64,000 bases of DNA from Fontibacillus phaseoli (GCF_003337355.1 NZ_QPJW01000001.1:1364001-1428000), one strand, 5' to 3'; numbered from the stretch's first letter, positions 28,349 to 38,853 are shown. Notes: generated by a model from the sequence alone, not told the origin. Numbers and translations: made by a program.

Positions 28349-29146
28349 TTACAAATACTCGCCAAAATAATACTCCGCTGTTTCACGAGAATATCCGTCC
28401 TCGCCCCTCCAGGTTGCCATCGACCTAAAATCGGTGCCCCGCCCGCGTTCTTTACGGTAATCGTCTTGGGACTGCAGCAAGCCGGCGTATCCCCAAATTT
28501 CCAGTATAACGTCCCGTTCATATTGGTTGGAAGGAAGAACATCCTTCCAGCGCTTCTCCAATTGCCTGGCTGCCTCTTTATCTCCGTAAGCTTCTACCGC
28601 TTCAAACATTCGCCTCAAGATAGCCATATCTTCGCCCGTGACCTTAAATTCCTCCGACTTGGCGAGATATTCCAGGTCCATCAAGCAATAAACCAGCCAG
28701 TTTAAGCGAATGCCGCCCCATTTTAAGCGTTCGAAATTTAGTACGTTCAAATCCTCGTCGACATACTGTTCATTCGCCATCAATCTATTGTCATTGCAAT
28801 CGCCGCAAGCACTATATCCCGGCTGCTCCGTCGGCCGCTGCGCATAAGTATGTATGGGTAAATTGCGCGAAAGCGCAAAGCTGGACAAGGCGCTCCGCAA
28901 ATAGACCTTTCGCGTGGAGAGACTGTGCAGAAAAGCATGTACCACCTTCTCTTTCGTGATATACCGCTGATGTAGCTCCATGATCCTCCGAACGCATTCA
29001 TCATGACTCCAAGTGACCGGATCAAACATGACTCCTTTGCTTTTGGCATATTGAAAATCTTCATCCGTATAAAAAGCTCCTCCGGCTCTCCAACCTCGGG
29101 AAGTCCAAAAAGCGTTCATCAGTATTTTCCTGGCTTTGGGATCCAT
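28349..29146 (-). CDS. Hypothetical protein with a CxxC motif, 265 aa
   Basis: GGAAGG precedes the ATG at 29146, preferred over an ATG at 29164 that lacks a ribosome site. The protein is soluble, with a central ACGDCND motif (about residue 112) that might bind metal, and a helical C-terminal half rich in Trp and Tyr (LEIWGYAGLLQSQDDYRKERGRG). I do not recognise a named family. It sits among immunity-like genes in the accessory island. Confidence 0.78.
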   Translation of the reverse strand: MDPKARKILMNAFWTSRGWRAGGAFYTDEDFQYAKSKGVMFDPVTWSHDECVRRIMELHQRYITKEKVVHAFLHSLSTRKVYLRSALSSFALSRNLPIHTYAQRPTEQPGYSACGDCNDNRLMANEQYVDEDLNVLNFERLKWGGIRLNWLVYCLMDLEYLAKSEEFKVTGEDMAILRRMFEAVEAYGDKEAARQLEKRWKDVLPSNQYERDVILEIWGYAGLLQSQDDYRKERGRGTDFRSMATWRGEDGYSRETAEYYFGEYL

Positions 29147-29230
29147 CGGTTTCCTTCCTTCCATAATCTATTTAAACCGCGATTCTTTTCATGATACACT
29201 GGAAAAGGCAGGAAGCGAAAGGTACGAAAT

Positions 29231-29917
29231 ATGCAGAAATATAGGAAAGGATTGACAATTATGCAGGCTTTAACCTCGGCAGAACTGATCGATGAGGAAC
29301 ATCATGCATGGGAAGAAATTGTCGGAATTTTGAGCAAAGGGACTAATCCATATGTCATTCTCCCCGCCGAGCGGGAATCTGCAGAGGACACACTATATCG
29401 GTTACAAGTAAGCACAAAGTCCTATTTGGGGGCAATTGCTTTCGAGGCTGGTGGCATACTTTGGGACGACGGCTGGATTCATTTGCTCGGATCGGGCAAT
29501 CCGGGAATCTTCGGCAGTTTGAATTCCTGGAACGGATTGTCGGTCAACAAAGTAGTAGAGCCGCTCCACGGGATGTTGGTGGTCGCCTATGATGCTGCCG
29601 GCGGCTTTTTTGCGCTGGATACGGGCAAATTCGGATGCAGCGGGTTGATCCACTATTTCGCGCCGGATACACTGGAGTGGGAATCTACGGAACTCCAATA
29701 TTCCGGGTTCCTCGCCTGGCTCGCGGAAGGCGATCTGGAACAGTTCTATCAAACCTTCCGCTGGCAGGGATGGCAGGAAGATACAAGCCGGCTCCGGGAA
29801 GGCCAAGTATTTGCTTATTATCCTCCGCTCTGGACTGAAGAAGGCGGCGGAGACAAGAGCCGTAAGGCGCCTGTATCGATCACCGAAGCCTGGAGCTTCG
29901 TTCTGGGAGAACACTAG
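29231..29917 (+). CDS. DUF2625-like protein, 228 aa
   Basis: The conserved pattern of DUF2625 is visible: W..I...L....N.Y..LP, LGAIAFEAGGILWDDGWIHLLGSG, then G..NKVVEPLHGMLVVAYDAAGGFFALDTGKFG and a C-terminal YPPLWT.EG. The family has no established biochemical function; some members lie near toxin genes. GAAAGG supports the start at 29231; a second in-frame ATG at 29261 with AGGAAAGG is almost as good. Monocistronic, with a terminator 14 bases downstream. Confidence 0.82.
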   Translation: MQKYRKGLTIMQALTSAELIDEEHHAWEEIVGILSKGTNPYVILPAERESAEDTLYRLQVSTKSYLGAIAFEAGGILWDDGWIHLLGSGNPGIFGSLNSWNGLSVNKVVEPLHGMLVVAYDAAGGFFALDTGKFGCSGLIHYFAPDTLEWESTELQYSGFLAWLAEGDLEQFYQTFRWQGWQEDTSRLREGQVFAYYPPLWTEEGGGDKSRKAPVSITEAWSFVLGEH

Positions 29918-29930
29918 AAACTCAATAAAC

Positions 29931-29966
29931 AGAAACAGCCCGGAATTTATTTTCCGGGCTGTTTCT
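29931..29966. terminator. Bidirectional intrinsic terminator
   Basis: AGAAACAGCCCGGAA (29931-29945) pairs perfectly with TTCCGGGCTGTTTCT (29952-29966), a 15-bp stem with a 6-base loop between convergent genes. T-rich tails occur on both sides. Confidence 0.85.
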
Positions 29967-29988
29967 ATGTTGGATAAAGGCGTCCCTC

Positions 29989-32799
29989 TTATCGGATCAA
30001 TTCCTGAAGTTCAGCAACGCTTGCGTTATACTGCGGGTTGAATTCCCCGGAGGTCATATAACCGGCCAAGCCGGACAAGAATTGTCTTCCCTCCGGCGTT
30101 TCTCCCGCTTTGCTTGCATCCAGGGCGCAGACCAGCAGCTTTCCTTTGCCCACGTTGCACTCAAACAGGAAACCAAGCTTATGATTGCGCTCAAAATTGT
30201 CGATCGTCTGCACGATCGGGCCCCATTCACGGTCGGTTCCGTCCATGATAAGCGATTTCGAGTTCTGCACGATACTCCACCAAGGATAGGTGGAGTGTTC
30301 TTCGCACGGGAAATCGCGGAACACGGGATGGTCGTTGTCGATCAACAATCCCATGGTACCGACGGGCACCGGGCGGTTCATGCTTTCGGAGATGGACCGG
30401 AACATCGGATAGCACCAGAAATCCGTACAGTAGGTGCCTTCGATGGCGTTCTGAAGAGATTCCGGCTTCGGCATCAGCAACACGTTTTCACCTTGCTCCA
30501 GCAGCGCCAGCGCCTGATCGGAAAGTTCCTCGAATAAGAGGATTCCGGCTTCGGCAAGCCCGCTTCCGCTGCTCTCCGGATAAATCCACAGATCGTAGGA
30601 CTTATGAATGTCCGTTCCTTCGATGCGGAGAGATAAGGACATTTTGGTCATCCGCTGAACCTTAGGAAGATCGATGTCAAGTTGGCAAATATCGATATAA
30701 TTCGTAGATACAGGAATTTTCGCTTCGGCAGCGCCTTCCGCCAGCATCCCGCCGTCCGCGGAAAGCTCCCAACTCAGCACGAGATTGTCGGGGGCTCCTT
30801 GACGAAACCAGCTCAACTCGACAGCGGCGCTGAAGCGTTCTCCGGCGACATAGTTATACCTCGGGAATCTGGCCATCAGAACGGCATCGCTGCAGAACGT
30901 GCGCCATTCCTCCGGCGTAATCATTCCTTTCGAATCCATAAAAGCATCCAGGACGCCGACTAACGCGGTTCCTTGACCGCTGAAATCTTGCAGGTCCAGC
31001 AGCTGGAAGCCGGCAAGTCTGCGGGAGCGGAAAGCGGCTTCCAGCTCTTCCTTGTAGCAAGCAACGGCCAGTTGCCCCGAGCTTTCGAAGAATTTCCCGG
31101 CAAGATGGCCCAGCCCCTTGCTCTCCAGACGTTCGCGAAAGGTTTTGAAATTCTCCGCTTTGAGGGGTCCTTGATATTTACCGATCTCCTCAAAATTCGG
31201 AAAAGTCGCATATTGCCCGATCTCATGAGAGACCACCGGCATTTGCGGAATCCATTCTCCCGAAGACTCATCGGCCTCGACGGTTTTGGCTTCGGTGCCG
31301 TACTGGATCTGGATCGCTCCTCCTGCTTTCTCTGCCGAGCCTGCCGCTTTCCCGAAATTCGGAGGAACGATCTGGTCGTCATAATCCTTCATCGTGCTTG
31401 GATAGTCGGTTTGTACATGACCCTGCGGAGCATCGCACATCGCATAGGAGCCTCTGAACAACCGGTCCCGTGAAAAACGCACGCCGCAGAAGAAATCGTC
31501 ATGCTCCAAAATTTCCGGCATGAACTGATGGTTATTGGAGCCTTGCGTGTACAAATGTCTGTCGTCGAAATCCTTGTATTCTTTCAGAATGGAATCGATC
31601 TTCGTTCTGCTCCCCCACAGCTCGTTGCCAAGCGACATCATCACGAAGGAAGGGTGATTGCCAAACGCCTGCAAAATCGCATAACCTTCGCTGATGAGAT
31701 AGTCCTGCTCCGCTTGATTGTGCCCTTCATCGGTTTTTTCCGTAATCGTTCCCCAGAACGGCAGCTCCGGTTCCATGTAAATCCCGAGCATGTCTGCGGC
31801 GGTAAAGGCCGCTTCCGGCGGGCAGCAAGTGTGGAAACGGTAATGATTCATGCCGTAAGATTTTGAAATTCCAAGGATTCTAAGCCATTCTTCTACATCG
31901 GTAGGCGCATAACCGGTCAGCGGGAAGATCAGGCCGTCATGCTTGCCGCGAAGAAAGGTCTTCTCTCCATTAATGATAAACTTGTCGCCCGCCGCTTTGA
32001 ATTCCCGAAGACCGAAGATCAACTCATGACGGTCGGCTTCTCCCGTTTCTCCGTCTTTCAAAATGACGCTTACGTTATAAAGGTTGGGCTTGAATTCGCT
32101 CCAAAGCAGCGTGTCAGCACCCAGCTCATAAACGACGGAAAACTCCCCTTCCGATACGGCGAATTCCCGCTCAGGAACCGAGTGTGAAGTCTCGCTGTTA
32201 AAGCTTTCGGCTGCCACGACAACCGTTCCTTCAGCCATACCTTCCATGGTACCGGTGATTCTGACCGACCGAGTGGCCAAGTCAGGATACAACCTGATGC
32301 CGCTCAGAGACGATTCTCCGAAAAACTGAAGCTCAATCCGGCCGGTAATGCCGTTCCAGTTGGTTTGCGTATCCGGGGAGGTTAAATGTCCTCCTTTTGT
32401 CGGATAACCTGTATTATCAACCCGCACGGTAATCGTGTGGTTACCTGCACTGAGCTTTCCTACCTCGTAAATATGGGCGGTATTCAAGCTGTCACGGTTG
32501 CCGATTTCTTGGCCATCCAGCCATACTGTCGTCATCCGGGTGCGTTCCAGATACAGCAAGCTCCGTTTTCCGGCAAGTTCATTCGGAATCGTGATCTCTT
32601 TACAATACCAGGCCGATCCTTCAAACAAGTATTCATCCGTCAGGGCGCCGATCAACGCATTTTCGTTTTTCGGTCCCTTTCGCGCGTACGACGTCGTGCC
32701 CGGCAGAGTGATAACATCTTGAAACGGCAGTTTCAGTCCCTGTTTTCTTTCATCCAATTGCAATTTCCATTCGCCTTCCAGGCTGATCTTTGTCTGCAA
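29989..32799 (-). CDS. GH2 family glycoside hydrolase, 936 aa
   Basis: A TTG start at 32799 follows AGGAG by 8 bases. The N-terminal sugar-binding sandwich is clear (LEGEWKLQLD...WYCKEITIP...LYLERTRMTTVWLDGQEIG). The barrel holds MNHYRFHTCCPPE, the acid/base Glu in MMSLGNELWG (about 407) and the likely nucleophile Glu in PVVSHEIGQY (about 540). A C-terminal extension of about 250 residues is unusual for plain beta-galactosidases and resembles enzymes acting on plant cell-wall oligosaccharides. There is no signal peptide. Exact substrate (beta-galactoside, glucuronide or mannoside) is not readable. Confidence 0.88.
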   Translation of the reverse strand: MQTKISLEGEWKLQLDERKQGLKLPFQDVITLPGTTSYARKGPKNENALIGALTDEYLFEGSAWYCKEITIPNELAGKRSLLYLERTRMTTVWLDGQEIGNRDSLNTAHIYEVGKLSAGNHTITVRVDNTGYPTKGGHLTSPDTQTNWNGITGRIELQFFGESSLSGIRLYPDLATRSVRITGTMEGMAEGTVVVAAESFNSETSHSVPEREFAVSEGEFSVVYELGADTLLWSEFKPNLYNVSVILKDGETGEADRHELIFGLREFKAAGDKFIINGEKTFLRGKHDGLIFPLTGYAPTDVEEWLRILGISKSYGMNHYRFHTCCPPEAAFTAADMLGIYMEPELPFWGTITEKTDEGHNQAEQDYLISEGYAILQAFGNHPSFVMMSLGNELWGSRTKIDSILKEYKDFDDRHLYTQGSNNHQFMPEILEHDDFFCGVRFSRDRLFRGSYAMCDAPQGHVQTDYPSTMKDYDDQIVPPNFGKAAGSAEKAGGAIQIQYGTEAKTVEADESSGEWIPQMPVVSHEIGQYATFPNFEEIGKYQGPLKAENFKTFRERLESKGLGHLAGKFFESSGQLAVACYKEELEAAFRSRRLAGFQLLDLQDFSGQGTALVGVLDAFMDSKGMITPEEWRTFCSDAVLMARFPRYNYVAGERFSAAVELSWFRQGAPDNLVLSWELSADGGMLAEGAAEAKIPVSTNYIDICQLDIDLPKVQRMTKMSLSLRIEGTDIHKSYDLWIYPESSGSGLAEAGILLFEELSDQALALLEQGENVLLMPKPESLQNAIEGTYCTDFWCYPMFRSISESMNRPVPVGTMGLLIDNDHPVFRDFPCEEHSTYPWWSIVQNSKSLIMDGTDREWGPIVQTIDNFERNHKLGFLFECNVGKGKLLVCALDASKAGETPEGRQFLSGLAGYMTSGEFNPQYNASVAELQELIR

Positions 32800-32987
32800 A
32801 AATATCACTCCTATTTGTAGTAAACGCTACATTCCTGCTGGGGGTGCATCATGACTCATCGTTACCTTCTCCCTGGGCATGGACGATTCCTGCTGAATCG
32901 TACATTTACATTTTCAGTTTTCTTCAGAGATCAGAACATATTTCACCCCATTAATCATGTAACGTCTGCTTCATTTTTGCAGGGCGA

Positions 32988-33755
32988 TCAATTCTTGATG
33001 GCTAGGATACGCAATCGGCTTGTATCTATCATCCACTGACCTTCCAGTTCAAGCTGCGACTTTACGTTCGCTTCTATAGTGCGATAAATGGATTCTTTGT
33101 CGAAAGGGGTAACGTCCGAGAAAAAGTACTCAGCGAAACTGTCCAGCCAGTTCCTGATTCCTAAATTCCCCTTGAGCGGAGTGAGCTTGTCGAAGTGATA
33201 AGCCAACGTGACGCGAAAGCCGGTTTGCTCCAGCAGGCTGGCATATTCGCCAACCGTGGGATGATACCACGGGTTCCGTCCCTCCCATGCATAGCCATGC
33301 TCCTCAAGTGCCTGCTTCATGGCGGCAGTCAGTATCGCGAGATTGCCGTTTCCTGCGAATTCGGCCACGAATCGGCCGCCTGCCCGGAGGGCTAACCGGA
33401 TGGAGCGGGACACTGCGGGAGCATCCTTGATCCAATGCAAAGCCGCATTCGAGAACACGGCGTCAAAATGTTCTTCAGATTTGTAATGACATACATCTTC
33501 CACCAGAAAATTCAGTTCGGGGTGTTTCAAGCGGGCTCGATTCACCATTTCTTCCGACAGGTCGATCCCCGTCGGTATTGCTCCTGCCGCCGCAATCGCG
33601 GCGGTCAGATCCCCGTTCCCGCATCCCACGTCCAGGATTCGCTCTCCCTTCTGGGGCTGTAGTAAGGATAAGAGCTCGACTCCCGGTCTGCCTGCCGGAT
33701 CGGGTTTATTCTTGGATCCTCCCGAATCCAAGGGATGACCATCAAAACTGTGCAT
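32988..33755 (-). CDS. Class I SAM-dependent methyltransferase, 255 aa
   Basis: Motif I is ILDVGCGNGDLT (about 40-51), motif II/III FDAVFSNAALHWIKD and LRAGGRFVAEF. This set, with WYHPTVGEYASLLEQTGF, fits the trans-aconitate methyltransferase-like (Tam-like) group. AGGGAG supports the ATG at 33755. It lies 50 bases after a flavoprotein gene on the same strand; they may be co-transcribed. Methyl acceptor unknown. Confidence 0.9.
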   Translation of the reverse strand: MHSFDGHPLDSGGSKNKPDPAGRPGVELLSLLQPQKGERILDVGCGNGDLTAAIAAAGAIPTGIDLSEEMVNRARLKHPELNFLVEDVCHYKSEEHFDAVFSNAALHWIKDAPAVSRSIRLALRAGGRFVAEFAGNGNLAILTAAMKQALEEHGYAWEGRNPWYHPTVGEYASLLEQTGFRVTLAYHFDKLTPLKGNLGIRNWLDSFAEYFFSDVTPFDKESIYRTIEANVKSQLELEGQWMIDTSRLRILAIKN

Positions 33756-33805
33756 CACATCATCTCCCTTATAAATGGTTCAAATCTCCGCCTTGCTCCA
33801 CCGCC

Positions 33806-34714
33806 CTATATCAATTGCCACTCCTCTTCCGTGAGGTCCGCAACCACAGCCACCGCGGCTTTACTCCCCGATGCTGCGGCATAAATTAATTGGGAAGGCA
33901 TCACATAGGCGGAATCTCCCGCCGCGTACACGCCGGCTACCGTAGTTCTTCCCATCGCATCGGTTACGATCCCTCCTTCTTGCTCCGTTTGATAGCCTAA
34001 CGCTTCATGAAACTTTGCATTGGGAACTAAAGTAGGAGCAATGAAGCCCCCGCTTCGTTCGAGTTGAGAACCATCGGAAAAATGCACCCTTTCCAGCAAT
34101 CCGTTTTGCCCCGAAAATCCAGTAATTGGAGTTTCCATAATCACTATTCCCTTGGATGCGAACTGCAACCGCTGTTCTTCTGTCAAAATATCGTTTCCGT
34201 TCGTGCACACTACCAAGTCCGCACTCCAGTTATGCAGCAATTTCACCTTGTGAAATGCTTCCGGTGTTTCTGCTAGGACCACAAGTGATTGATCCCGCAA
34301 CTCCCAGCCATCGCAAAAAGGACAATTGAACAGGCTTTTTCCGTAAAATTGTGAAATCCCCTTAATTTCGGGCAGCACTTCCTTCAGCCCGGCAGCCAAT
34401 ATTACCTTGCCGGCATGAACCGGCTCGCCCGAAGCCGTTTGAATAACGAATCCATGCTCGTTTTTTCGAATATCGGTTACCCGAACCTGCAAATGCTGCA
34501 CCGAAGGATAACCAAGCACTTCCTCATAGGCAATCCGGCGAAACTCGGCCGGTTTAATTCCATCCCGCGTAATAAATCCGTGCGACGCGTGCGTTACCGC
34601 GTTCCGCGGCTGGCTGTCGTCAAACAAAGCAACGCTTTTTCTGGCCCTGCCCAGCACGAGTGCTGCGTTTAATCCGGCCGGACCGCCTCCGACAATGGCA
34701 CAATCATATTTCAT
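33806..34714 (-). CDS. NAD(P)/FAD-dependent oxidoreductase, thioredoxin reductase-like, 302 aa
   Basis: The FAD-binding motif CAIVGGGPAGLNAALVLGRA opens the protein. The redox-active CPFC pair lies in FNCPFCDGWE (about 131-137), followed by an NADPH-binding region and the FAD motif TTVAGVYAAGD near the C-terminus. It belongs to the thioredoxin reductase/AhpF-like superfamily; the residues around CxxC resemble gliotoxin-oxidase/HlmI-like or bacillithiol-disulfide-type reductases. GGAGGGG precedes the ATG at 34714. Confidence 0.9.
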   Translation of the reverse strand: MKYDCAIVGGGPAGLNAALVLGRARKSVALFDDSQPRNAVTHASHGFITRDGIKPAEFRRIAYEEVLGYPSVQHLQVRVTDIRKNEHGFVIQTASGEPVHAGKVILAAGLKEVLPEIKGISQFYGKSLFNCPFCDGWELRDQSLVVLAETPEAFHKVKLLHNWSADLVVCTNGNDILTEEQRLQFASKGIVIMETPITGFSGQNGLLERVHFSDGSQLERSGGFIAPTLVPNAKFHEALGYQTEQEGGIVTDAMGRTTVAGVYAAGDSAYVMPSQLIYAAASGSKAAVAVVADLTEEEWQLI

Positions 34715-34877
34715 AAAAATACCCCTCCATTCCTCGTTTAGGTAGTTTACCTTACTAAAATTTTAAATAACAGACTTAATATATCCATGATAACTATGAA
34801 TTAGCCGATCTGTCAAGAATCCCTTGTCCATGAAGCTTCTAAACCACTTCTCTGATGACCTTTTAGATTCGGTAGGT

Positions 34878-34913
34878 AAAAAAAGAGCTTGGACATTCTT
34901 GTCCTGGCTCTTT
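34878..34913 (-). terminator. Intrinsic terminator after the second UvrA-like gene
   Basis: On the minus strand AAAGAGC...AGGACAAGAATGTCC...GCTCTTT folds into a long stem followed by TTTTTTT. It lies just beyond the stop at 34922. Confidence 0.85.
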
Positions 34914-34921
34914 AAATGCAT

Positions 34922-37162
34922 TCATATATACCGTGCGGTTACGGATCGCTCACAACCCAATATCCCCGCTGGGGGCCCTTCATATAAAATTTCGCCACCG
35001 CCGGTACCGCCATCCGGTCCCAAATCGATGATCCAATCGCTATGCCGGATCACGTCCAGATTATGCTCGATGACGATAACGGTATTGCCTTTTTCCACTA
35101 ATTTATCGATGATGCGCAAAATATTGGAGACGTCCGACATATGCAATCCCGTCGTCGGTTCATCCAGAATATAGATGTTCCCTTTTTTCGTCAACTCCCT
35201 TGCCAGCTTTAATCTCTGGCACTCCCCACCGGACAACGTGTTCAGCGGCTGGCCTAACGAGAGGTAGCCGAGTCCCACGGTCTCCATGCTTTTCAGCTTG
35301 CCCCGAATGTCTTTCATTTCAAAGAAATCCAGAGCATCCTTCACGGACATCTCCATAATTTCAACAATATTCTTCCCTTTATAAAGGTACTGAAGCACAT
35401 GCTGCTTGTAACGGCTGCCTCCGCATTCGCTGCAAACCACTTCCACTTTGTCCATAAATGACATATTAAGTTCTACATTTCCCGTTCCGCCGCAAGCTTC
35501 GCAGCCTCCCTCCGAATTGTAACTGAACAGTCCGGTATCCACCTGATTGGTCTCCGCAAAGACTTTGCGAATCGCGGTCATGATGTCGGAGTAAGTGGCC
35601 GGATTGGAACGGATATTGGCATGTACCGAGCTTTGATCGATCCGGATGGCTTCCGGAAAGTCTTTGGCAAAAACTTCATTGACGAGCGTACTTTTACCGG
35701 AGCCCGCCACTCCGGTCACTACCGTGAAGATCCCCTGGGGAACGCGAAGCCTGGCTTTTTTTAAATTATGAAGACTGCTTATGCTGCTCTCCAGAAAGTC
35801 CGACGCCGGACGAGGCATTGCCTTAATTTCCGTTTTACGCGACAAATACTTGCCTGTAAGGGTATCGGAAGACATTAAACCCTCGTAACTTCCGCTATAC
35901 ATAATGGTTCCGCCTGCTGCCCCAGCATGCGGTCCGACGTCAATAATATGGTCGGCAACTTGGATGACATCGGGATCATGTTCCACGACCAGTACGGTAT
36001 TTCCCTTATCGCGCAGTTTGACCAACAATTCGTTCAATCGGTGCACATCCCGTGGATGCAAGCCGGTACTCGGTTCATCAAAAATATACATTAACCCGGT
36101 CAGGCTGCTGGACAAATGCTTCACCATTTTTACCCTTTGGGATTCCCCCCCGGATAAGCTCGTTGTTTCTCTTGTCAGGTTCATATAACTGAGCCCGATC
36201 TCGCAAAGATTGCTCAGGCGTTCTACAATACCGTCCACTATTGGTTTGGCCATCGGCTTGTCCAGCCTCGACAAGATTTCGATTAACTCATCCAGTTGTA
36301 TGTCCGTAAGGTCATAGATGGAGAATCCTTCAATTTTTGAGGACAAAACTTGTTCATTATAGCGCTTGCCGTCGCAGACCGGGCATGTACAGGTAGTTGT
36401 ATACTTATCCAGTTTTTTCGCCCCGACCTTGGTCGTTTCTTTTTCCGTTTTCACATTCAAGCGCATGAATTTTACGGACAGTCCTTCGTAGGTGGCATTA
36501 ATACCGGTATCCATGTGGGTTACCACCACTTTTTGCTGGTCCGCATAAAGCAACTGTTCCAGTTCCTCTTTGCTGTAGTCTCTGATTTTTTTGTCGTTAT
36601 CGAAGAACCCGGACTCGCCGTAGGTTTTCCATTGCCAAGTGCCTGGGGCGAAGCCGGACAATAAAATAGCCCCCTCATTTAGCGATTTCTCCCTATCCAG
36701 CGCCGCATCGACGTTCAAGGTAATGATTTTTCCGATCCCTTCGCATTTGGGGCACATCCCACTGGGATCATTAAATGAATAAGCATTGCTATATCCGAGA
36801 TGGGGCACCGCAAAACGTGAAAACAACAGCCTTAAAAGAGAATTGATATCCGTTACCGTTCCTAACGTCGAGCGGGCATTTCCGCCCAGCCGCTTTTGAT
36901 CCACCACAATCGCCGTGGACAAATTGCTTATATCGTCCGCTTCCGGCCTGCTGTAGCGAGGCAGAAAAGTCCGCACAAAACTGCTATAAGTTTCATTTAA
37001 CTGGCGTCCGGCCTCCTGAGCAATCGTATCGAACACGATGGATGATTTTCCGGAACCGGATACCCCCGTAAAAATCGTAATTTTTCCTTTTGGAATTGTT
37101 AAATTAATATTTTTGAGGTTGTTCTCCCTTGCATTCCTGATTTCGATGAATTCCTGCGGCAT
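34922..37162 (-). CDS. UvrA-like tandem ABC ATPase, second paralogue, 746 aa
   Basis: Two ABC modules with Walker A GVSGSGKSS and GVAGSGKST, signatures LSGGESQR and LSGGECQR, and CxxC zinc pairs (CPKC, CPVC, CEAC, CSEC). AAGGAG lies 8 bases before the ATG at 37162, preferred over a longer frame to 37264. Like the protein at 11306 it is clearly shorter than UvrA proper and fits the UvrA2/DrrC-like group tied to drug resistance, though the two are divergent from each other. It stands alone with its own terminator. Confidence 0.9.
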   Translation of the reverse strand: MPQEFIEIRNARENNLKNINLTIPKGKITIFTGVSGSGKSSIVFDTIAQEAGRQLNETYSSFVRTFLPRYSRPEADDISNLSTAIVVDQKRLGGNARSTLGTVTDINSLLRLLFSRFAVPHLGYSNAYSFNDPSGMCPKCEGIGKIITLNVDAALDREKSLNEGAILLSGFAPGTWQWKTYGESGFFDNDKKIRDYSKEELEQLLYADQQKVVVTHMDTGINATYEGLSVKFMRLNVKTEKETTKVGAKKLDKYTTTCTCPVCDGKRYNEQVLSSKIEGFSIYDLTDIQLDELIEILSRLDKPMAKPIVDGIVERLSNLCEIGLSYMNLTRETTSLSGGESQRVKMVKHLSSSLTGLMYIFDEPSTGLHPRDVHRLNELLVKLRDKGNTVLVVEHDPDVIQVADHIIDVGPHAGAAGGTIMYSGSYEGLMSSDTLTGKYLSRKTEIKAMPRPASDFLESSISSLHNLKKARLRVPQGIFTVVTGVAGSGKSTLVNEVFAKDFPEAIRIDQSSVHANIRSNPATYSDIMTAIRKVFAETNQVDTGLFSYNSEGGCEACGGTGNVELNMSFMDKVEVVCSECGGSRYKQHVLQYLYKGKNIVEIMEMSVKDALDFFEMKDIRGKLKSMETVGLGYLSLGQPLNTLSGGECQRLKLARELTKKGNIYILDEPTTGLHMSDVSNILRIIDKLVEKGNTVIVIEHNLDVIRHSDWIIDLGPDGGTGGGEILYEGPPAGILGCERSVTARYI

Positions 37163-37327
37163 GCTTATCATCTCCTTTAATGAAATTGTCTTTACATCAA
37201 CGAGTGTCGATTTTTTGTTCGTTATCAGGAGATGAGTGTACCAGCAAGAGGCACCTGAACACAAGAGGGAACACTAAGAAGACTCAAAATTTGTGCAAAG
37301 CACATAGCTGATGGGCCCCTTGCGTTA

Positions 37328-37359
37328 TAAAAAAAGAAGCCGCACAGATCGCGGCTTCT
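37328..37359 (-). terminator. Intrinsic terminator of the ara operon
   Basis: AGAAGCCGC (37335-37343) pairs with GCGGCTTCT (37351-37359); on the minus strand eight T follow. It lies 39 bases after the araA stop. Confidence 0.9.
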
Positions 37360-37397
37360 AATGTTTATTTCCTCGACTAAGGAAGTCACACGGATGA

Positions 37398-38822
37398 TTA
37401 CTTAATCACTACATAGTCCAAGTTAACAAGTTTAGCATAAGTAACAACTTGGTCCGTTGTTAAGTTTAATGAAAGAACGGTATGGTGACCGCCGCCATTT
37501 TCGATCCAAGCTTTAACCCCGTCTTGGAAGTTTGGCTTCACGTTCCAAAGTACACGGGCCACTGGAAGCTTCGGAGCCGGAACCGTTGGCTCAAATGCGG
37601 AGACTTCGTTAATCAACAGCTTATAATGCGTGCCAAAGTCAGCCATGGAAACAACCACACCGTCTCCTTTTTTGCCGTCAAATACTAAACGGGCTGGATC
37701 TTCTTTACCACCAATGCCTAATGGAGAAACGATAATTTTAGGTTTGTTGCTTGCCAAAGTAGGATCCACTTCAAGCATATGGGATTGAAGGATGGATTCT
37801 TGACCGGCTGTTAATTCGTAAGTGTAATCTTCCATAAAGCCGGTGTTTTGGTTATGACTCATGACTTTGAGCAAGCGATCTAGAGCTGCCGTCTTCCAAT
37901 CCCCTTCCCCGGCAAAACCATATCCTTGGGCCATCAAGCGTTGAACGGCAAGCCCCGGAAGCTGTTTCATACCATGTAAATCTTCGAAATTCGAGGTGAA
38001 GGCATTGTATCCGCCTTGATCCAGGAAGCGTTTGATAGCGATTTCATAGCTTGCTTGTACTTTTACGCTAGCTTCCCAAGCTTCTTTACTATAAGTGCCG
38101 TATTCAAATTCATAAAGGGAGGCATACTCGGCAAACAAAGTATCGATTTCTTCTTCCTTCACTTCGTTCACGTATTGAACAAGATCCCCAATTCCAAAGT
38201 AGTCAACGGTCCATCCAAATTGGATTTGCGCTTCAACCTTATCGCCTTCGGTTACGCCAACGTTACGCATGTTGTCGCCAAAGCGAGCGACTTTGATATT
38301 GAAGCTTTCGTTATAGGCAACCGCTACGTCCATCCATTCAGCAATTTGCTTTTGTACTTCAGGGCGTTCCCAGTAGCCGACGACAATTTTGTTTTGTTTG
38401 TTCAAACGGGCATTAATAAAACCATATTCACGATCCCCATGAGCCGCTTGGTTAAGATTCATGAAGTCCATGTCGATCGTTGCCCAAGGAATGCTTTCAT
38501 TGTATTGCGTTGCCAGATGAAGCAAAGGTTTTTGCAACAGCTTGGTTCCGCGGATCCACATTTTTGCGGGCGAGAACGTGTGCATCCAAGTGATGACGCC
38601 GGCAACTTCGTCACGATAGTTGACTTCTTTCATGATGCTGGTGATTTTCTCCGCGCTGACAGCCAAATCTTGCAATACCAGAGGATAAGGCAGAACTCCG
38701 CTATTATTTAAAGCATCTGTCATTTCTTGGGCATGGGCTTTAACTTCGGCTAATGCCTCTTCCCCATAAAGATGCTGAGACCCTACGACAAACCAAAATT
38801 GCTTTCCTGCAACTGTTGACAT
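37398..38822 (-). CDS. araA: L-arabinose isomerase AraA, 474 aa
   Basis: The protein begins with the AraA signature [26 protein letters not shown] and retains [31 protein letters not shown] and the metal-site histidine in the C-terminal GGHHTVLS segment. It converts L-arabinose to L-ribulose in the cytosol. AGAGG supports the ATG at 38822, two codons inside the longest frame. It is the last gene of araB-araD-araA, transcribed under AraR control. Confidence 0.97.
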   Translation of the reverse strand: MSTVAGKQFWFVVGSQHLYGEEALAEVKAHAQEMTDALNNSGVLPYPLVLQDLAVSAEKITSIMKEVNYRDEVAGVITWMHTFSPAKMWIRGTKLLQKPLLHLATQYNESIPWATIDMDFMNLNQAAHGDREYGFINARLNKQNKIVVGYWERPEVQKQIAEWMDVAVAYNESFNIKVARFGDNMRNVGVTEGDKVEAQIQFGWTVDYFGIGDLVQYVNEVKEEEIDTLFAEYASLYEFEYGTYSKEAWEASVKVQASYEIAIKRFLDQGGYNAFTSNFEDLHGMKQLPGLAVQRLMAQGYGFAGEGDWKTAALDRLLKVMSHNQNTGFMEDYTYELTAGQESILQSHMLEVDPTLASNKPKIIVSPLGIGGKEDPARLVFDGKKGDGVVVSMADFGTHYKLLINEVSAFEPTVPAPKLPVARVLWNVKPNFQDGVKAWIENGGGHHTVLSLNLTTDQVVTYAKLVNLDYVVIK

Positions 38823-38853
38823 ATTCATCCTCTTTTCTTAATTTTATGGTTTA

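Noticed and set aside
38016..38711. 231-codon plus-strand frame over araA
   Set aside because: Antisense shadow of araA; Phe-rich composition and no family resemblance.
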